Source: Entamoeba invadens IP1 (taxonomy: Eukaryota > Evosea > Mastigamoebida > Endamoebidae). From it: DNA of 64,000 bases. Below are positions 22,084-31,601 of this stretch, piece by piece. The notes under the pieces were generated by a model. The model searched no databases, had not been told where the DNA came from, and worked only from the letters and a program-made list of their open reading frames with translations. Both the position numbers and the translations under genes were made by a program. How positions within the stretch are numbered: the first letter of the stretch is position 1; each line of letters begins with the position of its first letter. The stretch lies in the NCBI RefSeq assembly GCF_000330505.1, contig NW_004440426.1:975389-1039388 (forward strand), written 5' to 3'.

Positions 22084-22092
22084 TATATAAAG
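22084..22092 (+). promoter_or_regulatory. TATA-like box of the nucleoplasmin-like gene
   Basis: TATATAAAG lies 26 bases before the ATG at 22118. Entamoeba core promoters carry a TATA-like element close to the start and have very short leaders, so position and sequence fit. Assignment by position only. Confidence 0.5.
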
Positions 22093-22117
22093 CCACTAAA
22101 AAAGAAGAGATCACACA

Positions 22118-22663
22118 ATGGCCCTCGAAGCATTCACTGTTACCGCATCTGCACCACACAAGGTTGCTGCCCCAGAAGAAGCTAATGCTTTCTTTGTTCT
22201 CCAACACGCCTCACTTGAGGGTTCTGAGAGCACTCAACTCTATGCCAAGTTTGAAGAGGCCACCGTCCTCTTGTGCACCCTCTCTGCTGCTGTCCCACAG
22301 CACTCAATGAGCATCCCATTCATGACTGAAGAAGTTGAGTTCTCAGTCAAGGGTAAAGGAACCATCCACGTCATTGGAAACTTCGATATTGAAGAAGATG
22401 ACTTCGGAATGGACGAGGAAGACATGGACGATATGGAAGGAATGGAAGATATGGAAGATGATGAAGAAGAAGAACCAGCCGCTCCAGTCAAGGTCGCACC
22501 AAAGAAGGAAGCCCCAAAGAAAGAGGAAAAGAAGGTCGAGAAGAAACCAGTCCCAAAGGAAGAAAAGAAACCACAACACCAAGAAAAGAAGGAAACTAAG
22601 AAGGCTGATGTCAAGGGAAAGCATGACAACAAACAACAGAACAAGAAACACGGAAAAAAGTGA
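22118..22663 (+). CDS. Nucleoplasmin-like acidic histone chaperone
   Basis: Probable nuclear chaperone that binds basic proteins such as histones. The 181-residue product has an N-terminal beta-rich domain of about 95 residues of the nucleoplasmin-like (NPL/FKBP39 N-terminal) kind, with the order AFFVLQHASL, ATVLLCTLSAA and TEEVEFSVKGKGTIHVIGNF. Then comes an acidic tract rich in Asp, Glu and Met (about 96-125), and a Lys/Glu/Pro-rich tail ending in a basic nuclear-signal-like cluster. No FKBP isomerase domain follows, so it is the stand-alone chaperone form. Codon use is strongly biased (GTC, CCA, AAG, GAC), which suggests high expression. Confidence 0.72.
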   Translation: MALEAFTVTASAPHKVAAPEEANAFFVLQHASLEGSESTQLYAKFEEATVLLCTLSAAVPQHSMSIPFMTEEVEFSVKGKGTIHVIGNFDIEEDDFGMDEEDMDDMEGMEDMEDDEEEEPAAPVKVAPKKEAPKKEEKKVEKKPVPKEEKKPQHQEKKETKKADVKGKHDNKQQNKKHGKK

Positions 22664-23051
22664 TTTGATTGAATTTTTACTTCGTTATGTTTTTTAGTTT
22701 ATTTTTATTATATTCAATAGTAATTATAAAAACTAATAAAAACCCATTTAAAATTGTCAAATACTGTTGAGTTTTTTATATAGGTAAATAGTAAAGAGTT
22801 TGTTTTAAAGAGAAAGGACGGACATGGGGACAAAAAACGGGAAAATGAGCCAAAGAACGTTTTTGTGGTTTGTGGACGTCTTCCCGCTATTAAGGGCGTC
22901 TTCTTGTGTATAAAGACGTTTTTTATATTATTTTCATGTACGCTGCGTTTTCAAAACTATATAAAGAGTTATAATATTACTATAATTTACTACTAAAAAT
23001 ATAATTATTTCCAAAAATAAATCAAAGAGTGGACAAACGCTATACTACAAG
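22664..23051. other. Intergenic spacer with a GC-richer patch
   Basis: Mostly AT-rich, but about 22800-22920 is GC-richer and holds related CGTCTTC words (GGACGTCTTCCCGC, GGGCGTCTTCTTG). No ORF or RNA fold could be assigned. Confidence 0.4.
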
Positions 23052-23170
23052 TAATTTTGTAATAAATTAATGGTTTTAAAAAAAATAATGCAAATTTAAA
23101 TTATTTTTCAAAGTGATAATAAAACAAAAAAAATAATTATTTTTTAAACCATTAATTTATTACAAAATTA
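23052..23170. repeat. Foldback inverted repeat (MITE-like)
   Basis: The ends 23052-23076 and 23146-23170 are 25-bp reverse complements (arm begins TAATTTTGTAATAAATTAAT) around about 70 AT-rich bases. It abuts the transposase remnant at 23190, so it may be a small non-autonomous element or part of that element's end. No convincing target duplication was seen. Confidence 0.7.
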
Positions 23171-23189
23171 TATATTGTTAAGTGTTTGT

Positions 23190-23610
23190 TCATGATTGAA
23201 TGTATTTTTTTATGTGAAGACAATTAGATGCACATTGACTAATTCTTTTGATGTCTTTGATGACACATCCAATGGTATTTGAAACATTCCCAAACAACAA
23301 GCCAAGTTGAACATTGTAAGGGGTGGAAGAATGTTTGAAATAACCTTTTCGTTCATCTTTTTTTAAAGTCACAATAGGCTAGTTTAAATTGGTTTTGTGT
23401 TTTAAACAAATAAGTGGATATAAAGATGTCTTTTTTCTACAAACCAAACATCACTAAGTCGAGTGGTTGTACAAGATGTGAAGAATGTGGCACATAGTAG
23501 AGAATTTTGATGTAGTTACACAACAGCAATAACTCAATCTCTTCATTGATGTGACCAGGGGTCTGTACAGTAAAAATTCTACGGTGTGTGGAGTCATGAT
23601 AATTGCTTTC
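23190..23610 (-). pseudogene. DDE transposase remnant (Tigger/pogo type)
   Basis: Minus-strand frames, broken by stops, match the transposase at 27194-28800. The clearest piece reads YVPHSSHLVQPLDLVMFG, equivalent to YVPHTSHLVQPLDLCLFG there. Before it lies a TPGH motif, the counterpart of the DGFSGH motif around the second catalytic Asp. Downstream fragments (23190-23372) are too decayed to align by eye. Clearly inactive. Confidence 0.65.
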
Positions 23611-23623
23611 CCAAAATGTGTAA

Positions 23624-23760
23624 TTTTTTTCTTTTTTCTTTTTTCTTTTTTCTTTTTTCTTTTTTCTTTTTTCTTTTTTCTTTTTTCTTTTTTCTTTTTT
23701 CTTTTTTCTTTTTTCTTTTTTCTTTTTTCTTTTTTCTTTTTTCTTTTTTCTTTTTTCTTT
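23624..23760. repeat. Heptamer tandem repeat (TTTTTTC)n
   Basis: C occurs every seven bases from 23631 to 23757, giving about 18-19 exact TTTTTTC units, followed by a few CTATTTT variants to about 23785. The 102-codon Phe/Leu/Ser ORF across it is a by-product of the repeat. Confidence 0.95.
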
Positions 23761-23984
23761 TCTATTTTCTATTTTCTATTTCTGGCAAAAAAAATGATGA
23801 AATTTGAAAAACAATCCACAATCAAGAAAAATACCAAAATGTATTTATTGTTTTTTTAAACACGATACGTGTAAATAAACATAAAGAAAAAATAATGTTG
23901 TGAATTTTTTAAAATCTTCTAATTGTTTTGAATTAAAACAACGCATTGTGTGTGAAAAAAACGCATAGACTTTTAGTGTGGATC

Positions 23985-24640
23985 AATTCTTGTCAACCTA
24001 CAATTCAAGTACGTCTTTGACATCGGCCTCAATTGCTGCATTGTCTTCTGTTGATAACCTTGAAGAAAACTATTTGTTCATTATGTTATTACATAGTAGC
24101 AAAAGGTTTAAATCCATTCCAAGCCTCGAAAAATTATCATCTTGTGGTCCTCCGCCTTGAACTCTTTTGCGTCTGCAACCACATTGTTGATCTGCTCTTT
24201 TAAAATATTCCCTTGTCGTTTGTGATTGTGATCTTATTCTTCTTTTTTGTTGTCATGTCTTTAGTCGAGACATTCAGAATCCCATTTGAATCAATGTCAA
24301 ATGTGAATTCAGTTTTTGGGACTTTACGTAATGCTGGCGGTATACCAACCAGCTCAAACTTCCAAAACAAGTTGTGGAATGAGGTCATTGATTTATTCAT
24401 CTTCAAATATTTGATAAAGACACTAAGCTGGTTGTCTGCGTATATTGAAAAGAACTCAGACTTCCAATACCTTGTCAATTTGTTGTATTGTCGACTTGTG
24501 GAAATCGATGTTCATCTCTTCAAAACATACAGTTGTGATTGGTGTGTAGTAGTCAATATTGTTGTATATTTGGTCAAATTCAACATTCGCTGTTGCTGTA
24601 TATAACATTGTTTTCTTTGTTTTCATTTTAAAAACAATAT
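23985..24640 (-). pseudogene. HSP70 pseudogene (internal and C-terminal pieces)
   Basis: Minus-strand pieces align in order with HSP70/BiP. ANVEFDQIYNNIDYYTPITT corresponds to the segment before the RARFEELN helix of HSP70. Next come CFEEMNIDFHKSTIQQIDKVLE, then YADNQ, WKFELVGIPPA, FDIDSNGILNVSTKD and ITNDKG of the substrate-binding domain, then KEQINNVVADAKEFKAED and LSTEDNAAIEADVKDVLE from the lid. About 95 residues between VLE and YADNQ are missing, and several stops and frame changes interrupt the rest. The ATPase N-terminus is absent. It lies among transposon remnants, which may explain the breakage. An intact parent gene should exist elsewhere in the genome. Confidence 0.85.
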
Positions 24641-24703
24641 TGTCATTGTCATTGCTATTACATTGAATTGAAATGTGTTTTTTGTTATCATCTTTTAATT
24701 TTC

Positions 24704-26170
24704 AATGGCTTTTGAAAAAGAAAAAAGAAGAAGACGTGCATCTAACTATTCTTGAAAAGAAAAAGTTTTTGAATGGCACGAAGAACAACAAGATATTTCT
24801 GTCGTCGAAATGGTTAATGTGGTTTCAACAAAAATGAAAAGGAAAGTATCAACAGAAACAATTAAATGAATTTTTAAATCACAATTTGAAATAGACAGCA
24901 ACAGAAAAAAAAACAGAAAGGTTTTTTTGCAGCCAGCGTTGGAAGAAGCGATAATCTGATTTTGGATGAATTGGTAGATTACAACACTCCAATCAACTGT
25001 CAATTATTACGTTTAATGGCAATAGATTTCTGTAAATAAATCAGATAGAAAATTTCAAATGCTTGTCAAGGTGGCTTTTTAAACTATGTTCAAGAAAATG
25101 AATTCTGTCGCCACAAGACACGGTGAAGCAAATTTTATTGATACGAACAAATATACAACTGAGTTGGATTTTTGAGACATGGAATCGAGTTGTTCAATCC
25201 AGATGATGTATGGAATGCTGATGAAACAACATTATTTCACCGCGTAATGTCCAAAAAACACTTGCAAAAAAGAGTATCAAGGCTCATGGCGTCAAAGAAA
25301 ACAAAGAATGTTTGACAATTATGGTCTGTTGTTCCCTGTCAAGTGAGAAGAAAAAACTTCTCTTTATTACCAAACCAGAGACTCCACATTAGATAAGAAA
25401 ATATCAAGAACTAAAAGATTACTACTTTTCACAGAAAAGCGCGTGGATGACAACAAACCCGTTTCATAAATAATTACTCCAATGAAACAAGGAACTTACC
25501 AAACTCGACAGGTTCATTTACTTGTCAGTAGACAATGCTCCTTCACATAAATTGTTGTTTTAGTTGACTGAAGGAATAAAAGATGAAACAAACTATATAT
25601 ACATCAAGAAGAACAACAATAATCAGCGTGTGTACAAAGTTTGTTTGACCTATATTATAGTTCAATGGCTCCCTCCCAACACCACATCATAGTTCCAACC
25701 ATGTGATGTGAATATCATCAACTTTTTTAAACCCCATTACAGAACACAACCGATGGTGAGATGTATTGAATATTGGAAAAAGGCAAAAACGGATGGAAAT
25801 GTTTACACAATTACCAAAATACAAATTGATGAAGCAATTTAAAATGCATTGAGCTGTTGGGAAAACAATGCAACAAAAAATAACAAATTGTTGGGCACGT
25901 GCTATGTTTAGGGATCCAACTACAAAAATATTGTTTGAAAAAAGTCAAATACAACAAGATGAAGAATATCCATTAACCTATGATATTAGAACAATTGAAA
26001 CGTTTGAAGAAGTGCCACCAGTGTTGACAGGAAGAAAATGAATGGGTGACGTGATACAAACTTTGACTCAAAAACAGGTCGAAATCGAACAAATTGTTGA
26101 CCAATTTAAAGATGTCGAGCAACAACTCCAGCATTTGCTCCAGACTAAACAAGAACTTAATTTGAAATGA
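24704..26170 (+). pseudogene. Degraded Tigger/pogo-type transposase
   Basis: Plus-strand frames, broken by many stops and shifts, keep a transposase order. An N-terminal CENP-B-like helix-turn-helix region reads EWHEEQQDISVVEMVNVV and KVSTETIK. Then come NADETTLFHRVMSKK (first catalytic Asp region), KECLTIMVCCSLSSEKKKLL, SVDNAPSH (second Asp) and WLPPNTTS with QPCDVNIINFFKPHYRTQ near the C-terminus. The NADE, DNAPSH and LPPNTTS-x3-QPCDV set is characteristic of pogo/Tigger DDE_1 proteins. No clear inverted ends could be matched by eye. It is a different subfamily from the element at 26768. Confidence 0.75.
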
Positions 26171-26767
26171 ATCTAACTTATCGGTCAAGACTCTGATTTA
26201 GGGTCCATATTTTTTCAATTTTTAATTGAGTAGTTGGTCTTTTTATTGTTTAATAGTGTATGGCCGCAATGTATGGCCGTATAGATCGTTGGTTGTCTTG
26301 GTTTGGTTAGAGCACTTTTGTTAAATACGAGATTAGTTTATATTATCATTTTTGGGGGGGTTAGAATAATCATAATTAATTATTTAAAATATTATATTTT
26401 GTATTATCATTTTATTTAAAGTTCAATATTTTGAAAGGAGCATGTTCTGCTTTTCTTCTCTTATCTTTTTTGATTTGATTTTTGTTTGATAATTTTTCTT
26501 TTTTTTAATTTTTATTACCAAGTCTTTACTCTCTTGGAAATTAAAACAAATTTGCATTCGACATTATTATTGCGGGTTTTAGTGCCAAAATTTTGGGAAA
26601 TCATTATATTCTATCGGTGTGTAGGCCACTTTTGATTGGTCAAAACCACACATTGATATATTTTTATTGTAAAAATGTTGAAAACTTTGATATTTATTCT
26701 TTTTAAAACTTTTAATAATTATTTTTAAAAATAGTTATTGCTTTTACTTTATTGAATAATAATCGTA

Positions 26768-29042
26768 CAGTAGCAGTAAATAAAAGGATGCTGGAGAAAG
26801 AAGGATGCTGCAATTAATTGGTCAATTTTAAATAAAAAATAAATTTTTAAATCACATTTTAAAAATAAAAAATTACACAATGACAAATTTAGCAATTGTT
26901 TTTGATAAATTAAAGTATCATTTCTTAAAGAAAAATTCAATTATACACTTTATATATTTAATTTTGAGTAAAAAGCTATAAAAAATTAAGTAAAGTGTTT
27001 TGACACAAATTACAAAAGAAATAACTTCATGGTTCATTAGCAATTTCCAGTAGTTCCTCTTCATACAATTCCAAATAATCGCACGTTTCATTTTCATTTG
27101 GTAAGTTGTCATCCAGTCTTAATTCATCAGCCGAACCATTGAAAATATTACGGTACAACATGTTCGAAATACATGTAATGTTTTCTAAGTGACTTAATAC
27201 ACAAGGATTTTCAGTTTGAACACATGAAGTAAAAAAGAAACATACGACATTTTGACACTTTCACTCATTTGACATCCAAAAGTATTACTGCTGTCAACAA
27301 CTCCAATTCTTTCTTTTGAATTGTTTGGTGCCGTCAACTTAGTCATGATGTGTTGATCTAAAGCAATTCTTGAATCATAATAAGCACGAAATTCTTTCAA
27401 TACTCTTTCAGCACTTTTCACGTCAATATAAAAACGCCATTTGTTTTCAATAAATCTTGACACCATGGCTCCTCTTTCAAAAGAAGCAATAATGTTTTTG
27501 TGTGTCGATGCCAAATCAATTGAATTGAGTATTTCTTTCACAGTTCTTAAAAGACTATCTCCATTTTCGCTCTCTTTCCTTGTTTAACTGCATCGTTTGA
27601 CGTGTTTATTGAATGTGCAATTTCACACAACAACTCTTTCATTGCTTCTCCGAAATGTGAAAAACAAGAATCATCTGGTTGGTGACTTGCAACTGTAAAT
27701 GAGCTCATGCCCCTCGGTTGTTCGTTTGCAGCAATTTGAGTCGTAAATAACGGAGTTGATGACGACTTTCCATGTTTCACACAGCCGAATAAACACAGGT
27801 CCAACGGCTGGACAAGGTGAGAAGTGTGTGGTACATAAAAATGAATCTTGATGTTGTTTGCTTCACAGATTGGGTTCAAAACAGCCAAATCATGGCCACT
27901 AAACCCATCCATGGTAATAAGAGACTGTGTTTTGATGTCGAACCCATATTTGATTTTAGTTGCTGTGATTGCTGGTACAACTCTATCACAAAACCAACGC
28001 GTAAAAATATCTTTCGTTGCGAACCCACTTTCTGAACTATAAAAACTGACATCACAGTTCAGTTTAAATAGTTCAATTGGAATGTTTTTTGTACAGACAA
28101 CGGCTCCGGGACAATAAATTTGTCCAGATAACGATATCATGCACATAATTGTCGTCCTCTTTCTACTACGACTGTAACCAAGTTTTACTCTTTCAATGTC
28201 AACACTTTTTGGAACAAGAACTTTCACACTTTTCCTGTCAGCGTAGTCATCAAATCCCACCTCATCTATATTGAAAAATGATTTAAAAACGATATCAGTT
28301 AAACGTGTTATAAGAGAAGGTCTGCCAATGTAATTTCTCCCAAACAATAACTCTTTATTGTAGTAGTTAATTTGTTTACCAACAAAGCCACGATTAATAT
28401 CAAACAACACGGCTAAAGTTCTGTGAGTACAATCATCGAAAAGTATGTATTTGTTATATATCAGCCCGATTTGATTTCTCAAATAAGCTCCTTTCATTTT
28501 ATTTAACAAATCTACATCCATTGTAATTCTTTCAAATAATATTTTAATATTGTTTATGAATTGTTTTGTTGTGTTGGGTCTTGGTGTTAAGTTAAAATTG
28601 TTGTAATTGATTACAATTTGACTTAAATCTAAACCTGGCTGTATTTCTTTGTATGTTTTTTTGTTTGCAATATCATCAATAATATATTGATTTTCAAATA
28701 CAAATTTTGGTGTTAATAATTCAGCGAGTTAAACAGGAACGACGATGTGAATGTCACAATTACCGGGTGAAAATGGATTTCCCATGTTTTCTTGTTGCAT
28801 GTTTTATTTAGTTTATAGTTCCAGAGTTGTTTTGATTTTTAAATTATAACATAGTTAAAATGATATTTTTTATTAGATTTATTTTTGGACAGCATCCTAT
28901 TTTTCTTGATTATTTTTAAAACAACCATTTAATATAGTACATTCAACTTCACTTTTAATTAGTTAATTGAAAAACACCTTTTCAAAACTATTTTTAAAAC
29001 AGCATCCTTGTTTCTCGAGCATTCCACTAAATACTGCTACTG
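26768..29042 (-). mobile_element. Tc1/mariner-superfamily element (pogo/Tigger-like), TA-flanked
   Basis: A near-complete DNA transposon of 2275 bp. The left end reads CAGTAGCAGTA after TA (26766-26767); the right end, read inward, starts CAGTAGCAGTA before TA (29043-29044). Similarity of the ends extends about 45 bp and includes two GGATGCT or GAATGCT words spaced about 18 bp apart. The TA duplication is typical of Tc1/mariner and pogo elements. The only cargo is the minus-strand transposase at 27194-28800, carrying one stop and one frameshift. Good ends with a lightly damaged gene suggest fairly recent activity. Confidence 0.85.
27194..28800 (-). pseudogene. DDE_1-type transposase, one stop and one frameshift
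   Basis: Transposase of the surrounding element. The frame opens at ATG 28800, meets an in-frame TAA at 28729-28731, then stays open to 27547. A shift near 27570-27600 moves it to the frame ending at 27194. Motifs: NIDEVGFDDY (first catalytic Asp), SLITMDGFSGHDL (second Asp with the GH pair), FYVPHTSHLVQPLDLCLFG, then a helical, variable C-terminus. An N-terminal DNA-binding region of about 90 residues precedes the second ATG at 28521. With both lesions the protein would not be made whole, though initiation at 28521 would still give a 324-residue catalytic fragment. Confidence 0.8.
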
Positions 29043-29044
29043 TA

Positions 29045-29225
29045 CAGTCAGTCTTAAAACGTTATCTGATACTTTTTGGACAATAAAAATTGGAATATTT
29101 CGTGAAGTTTTCACAAAAACCAATCTTAATTGTTTCGGTTTTTTTTAACGCTTTACCTAATGCCCAATTTTTATACAAAATTAAACCTGTTTTTTGTTTA
29201 CCAGATAACGTTAAAAGACTGACTC
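29045..29225. mobile_element. Short MITE-like element abutting the transposon
   Basis: A 181-bp element with inverted ends: left CAGTCAGTCTTAAAACGTTA, right read inward GAGTCAGTCTTTTAACGTTA, both continuing TCTG. About 24 of 27 end bases match. It lies between TA at 29043-29044 and TA at 29226-29227. The left TA is also the right target base pair of the element at 26768-29042. It has no coding capacity. The ends resemble those at 55761 and 57434. Confidence 0.75.
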
Positions 29226-29344
29226 TAATCTATAAATATTATATCAATAATCAATTTAATTCTTTGTTATTTGTTATAATAATATAATTATTTGAATCAT
29301 AAATAATTGTTTGTAAAAAAAAATATTATTATCACTTTGATTTA

Positions 29345-29588
29345 CAATATAAGGAAATATGGGGATGCTCGAAAAAGGAGGATGCTCGTAACTATTGGTT
29401 AATTTCAATTAAAAAATAATAAAATTACTATTAATTTTAATATAAATTATTAATCAAATCAAATAATTAATAAAATGAAAAAACCAAAATAAATTTATAT
29501 TAGTTATTTATTATTAATAATATTAAATTAATTAATATTTAGATTAGCATCCCACTTTTACTCAGCATCCCACTTTTTCCGTTAACTG
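29345..29588. mobile_element. MITE-like element sharing GGATGCT subterminal words
   Basis: A 244-bp AT-rich element between TA dinucleotides (29343-29344 and 29589-29590). Its inverted ends each carry two GGATGCT words about 18 bp apart, as in the 26768-29042 element, but the outermost bases differ (CAATATAAGGAAA versus CAGTTAACGGAAA read inward). No ORF. Probably mobilised in trans by a related transposase. Confidence 0.7.
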
Positions 29589-29590
29589 TA

Positions 29591-30473
29591 CTTAAATTAA
29601 TAAAAAGGAAATAGTAGTATTTGAACTCTTATAAAAAAATGTCAAGTGGTTTTGTTGAATTTAAATTTAAAAATTTTGAATACACGTAATACCATGTCAG
29701 CATTATTTAATATTTTTTTGTTGGCTAAATATCCTGAATTGTCAAAATAAATGACTTAAATAAAACAATTAAACACATTACAACTACGAAGAATCATTCC
29801 ATACATCATTTTTTATTCTATTGCTGTTGTCTTGTTTCAACCAAATGAAAAAGCGAAATGTCAAAAACCATAATAGTTAATTTAATTAATTATATATTAT
29901 AATATAAACAAAAAGAAAAAAACAACTTTTAACACAGTGTAAAAATTGTCTTTTTTGTTTTTTTTTTATGTTTTATTTTTTAACTTTTGTTTTCAAAAAA
30001 GTAAATTTTACTGTTGTTAGCCAGTTGTTATTATAATATAATATTTTATAATATAATAAACTATAATTTTACACCAAAAAAATAAAACAAAGTAGATGCC
30101 GTTTGTTCAACATGATAAGAATAGTGTTGTGTTGGCTCTTTTTATTTAAGTTATTTTTACCAAAAAGTCCACTAATTAAAACGTTAAAAACATAGAAAAT
30201 ATTAGGACATTTGGCCTTTAATTTATCTTTTAATACTATAAAAAACGAGTTAGAAACTTCTCAAACTTGATTTTTTATTTCCTCCAGTTACAACTTTATT
30301 AACAATCATTCTATTATTCCCGTTCTATTACACAATTTTTTTCTTGGTTTTTTTATTTCAGTAGAAATGCCCATCGAAATAATAAATCACTGACATTTAG
30401 ATGATTTTTTTAGTCTTGTAATATCAAAACTGTTCTTATCGATAATAAAAAGAGAACCCTATTCATTTATATT
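29591..30473. other. AT-rich intergenic region
   Basis: Between the transposon island and the second CDP-alcohol phosphotransferase. Poly-T and AT tracts only; no gene or repeat recognised beyond simple sequence. Confidence 0.45.
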
Positions 30474-31601
30474 ATGTTCCACTTCAAACTATCCCAAGAG
30501 GAATCCGACCACCTTGAACATTACACTATCAAGACTCGAGACTGCTCGTATGTTAACAACTATATTAACATTCCTTACCTTTTTAACCCAACCAACAAAG
30601 TTATCCCCAAAAACATTGTTCCAAATTTCATCACACTCTCTGGAAATGTTATGCCTTTGCTTGCCTTTTTGACAATGACATTACTCTACCCAGACTATTC
30701 CAAGCCACTTTCGCCTTTGATGAATCTCTTCATAGCATTTAGTATCGCTTGGTTTTGGGTGGCAGACTCGGTTGATGGCATCCGAGCAAGATCCTCTGGC
30801 ATTTGTTCGCCGATTGGCGACTGGTTGGATCATTCATTAGACAATGTGACCTATTTCTGTTTCACTGCGTTCATCGACCACATCTTCTTATGTAACTCTG
30901 TAGCAAAGGAAATCATGATTATCATGTTTATGGTATACACTTCATACTGTGTCCAAATACAAGCCGTATACACCAACGCTATTCATTTAGGTCAAGTCAA
31001 TGCGTCATGCGAAGGTATTATGGCATTCATTGGGTTAGTGATCTTCGACATCTTCGTCCCAATGCGAGACTTCTCATTGTTTGGGATTCCCGCTTTCGAC
31101 TTAGTGGTGCCATGCTTGGCTGGGTTATTAGTCATTCACACAGTAGTGATGGTTACTGGGATCAAACAGAACTTCCCCGGAAATAAAGACTTTGTAGTGG
31201 AGAGTATCATATTACTGTTCAATTGTTGTGTATCACTCATTCTTGGCGCTACATTCTTCTATGTCTTCTGTAAAGAACAAACCCTAGTTAATTATATTGT
31301 CACTAATTTGTGGATATACGCATGTTCCTTGACATACATCGATATGGTCATCCAATGCAGATTGTTTGGAAGAAAGAAACCAAGTCTATTTGACTTAAAA
31401 CATATCATCGCTGTCGTCATCCCTTTCATTTGTATACCGTTCTGTACCTACACAACTGCTATTGTTATTGGCGCGTTCGCAGCACAAGTCATCATGTGGA
31501 CAGACTGGGTCGCTACTCTCCTCTCTATGCTCGATGGACTCAAACTTAAGTTGTTCCAAACGGAACCAACGCGATTCGCTCCAAAGAAAAACACCTCGTA
31601 A
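30474..31601 (+). CDS. CDP-alcohol phosphatidyltransferase, second copy
   Basis: Membrane enzyme of 375 residues, paralogous to the gene at 2836 and of equal architecture. The signature is complete: D101, G102, A105, R106, G115, D119, D123, within DSVDGIRARS and GDWLDHSLDNV. N-terminal HLEHYTIKTRDCSYVNNYI and NIVPNFITLSG match the EPT/CPT subfamily. Multiple hydrophobic helices follow, and the C-terminal tail is Lys-rich. Sequence divergence from the first copy is large outside the motif, so the two may use different alcohols (ethanolamine versus choline) or sit in different membranes; the sequence cannot decide which. Confidence 0.87.
   Translation: MFHFKLSQEESDHLEHYTIKTRDCSYVNNYINIPYLFNPTNKVIPKNIVPNFITLSGNVMPLLAFLTMTLLYPDYSKPLSPLMNLFIAFSIAWFWVADSVDGIRARSSGICSPIGDWLDHSLDNVTYFCFTAFIDHIFLCNSVAKEIMIIMFMVYTSYCVQIQAVYTNAIHLGQVNASCEGIMAFIGLVIFDIFVPMRDFSLFGIPAFDLVVPCLAGLLVIHTVVMVTGIKQNFPGNKDFVVESIILLFNCCVSLILGATFFYVFCKEQTLVNYIVTNLWIYACSLTYIDMVIQCRLFGRKKPSLFDLKHIIAVVIPFICIPFCTYTTAIVIGAFAAQVIMWTDWVATLLSMLDGLKLKLFQTEPTRFAPKKNTS

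Noticed and set aside
23624..23790. Possible CRISPR-like or satellite array
   Set aside because: Units are seven bases without spacers; a simple microsatellite.
23551..23859. 102-residue Phe/Leu/Ser ORF
   Set aside because: It is a direct translation of the (TTTTTTC)n repeat and not a gene.
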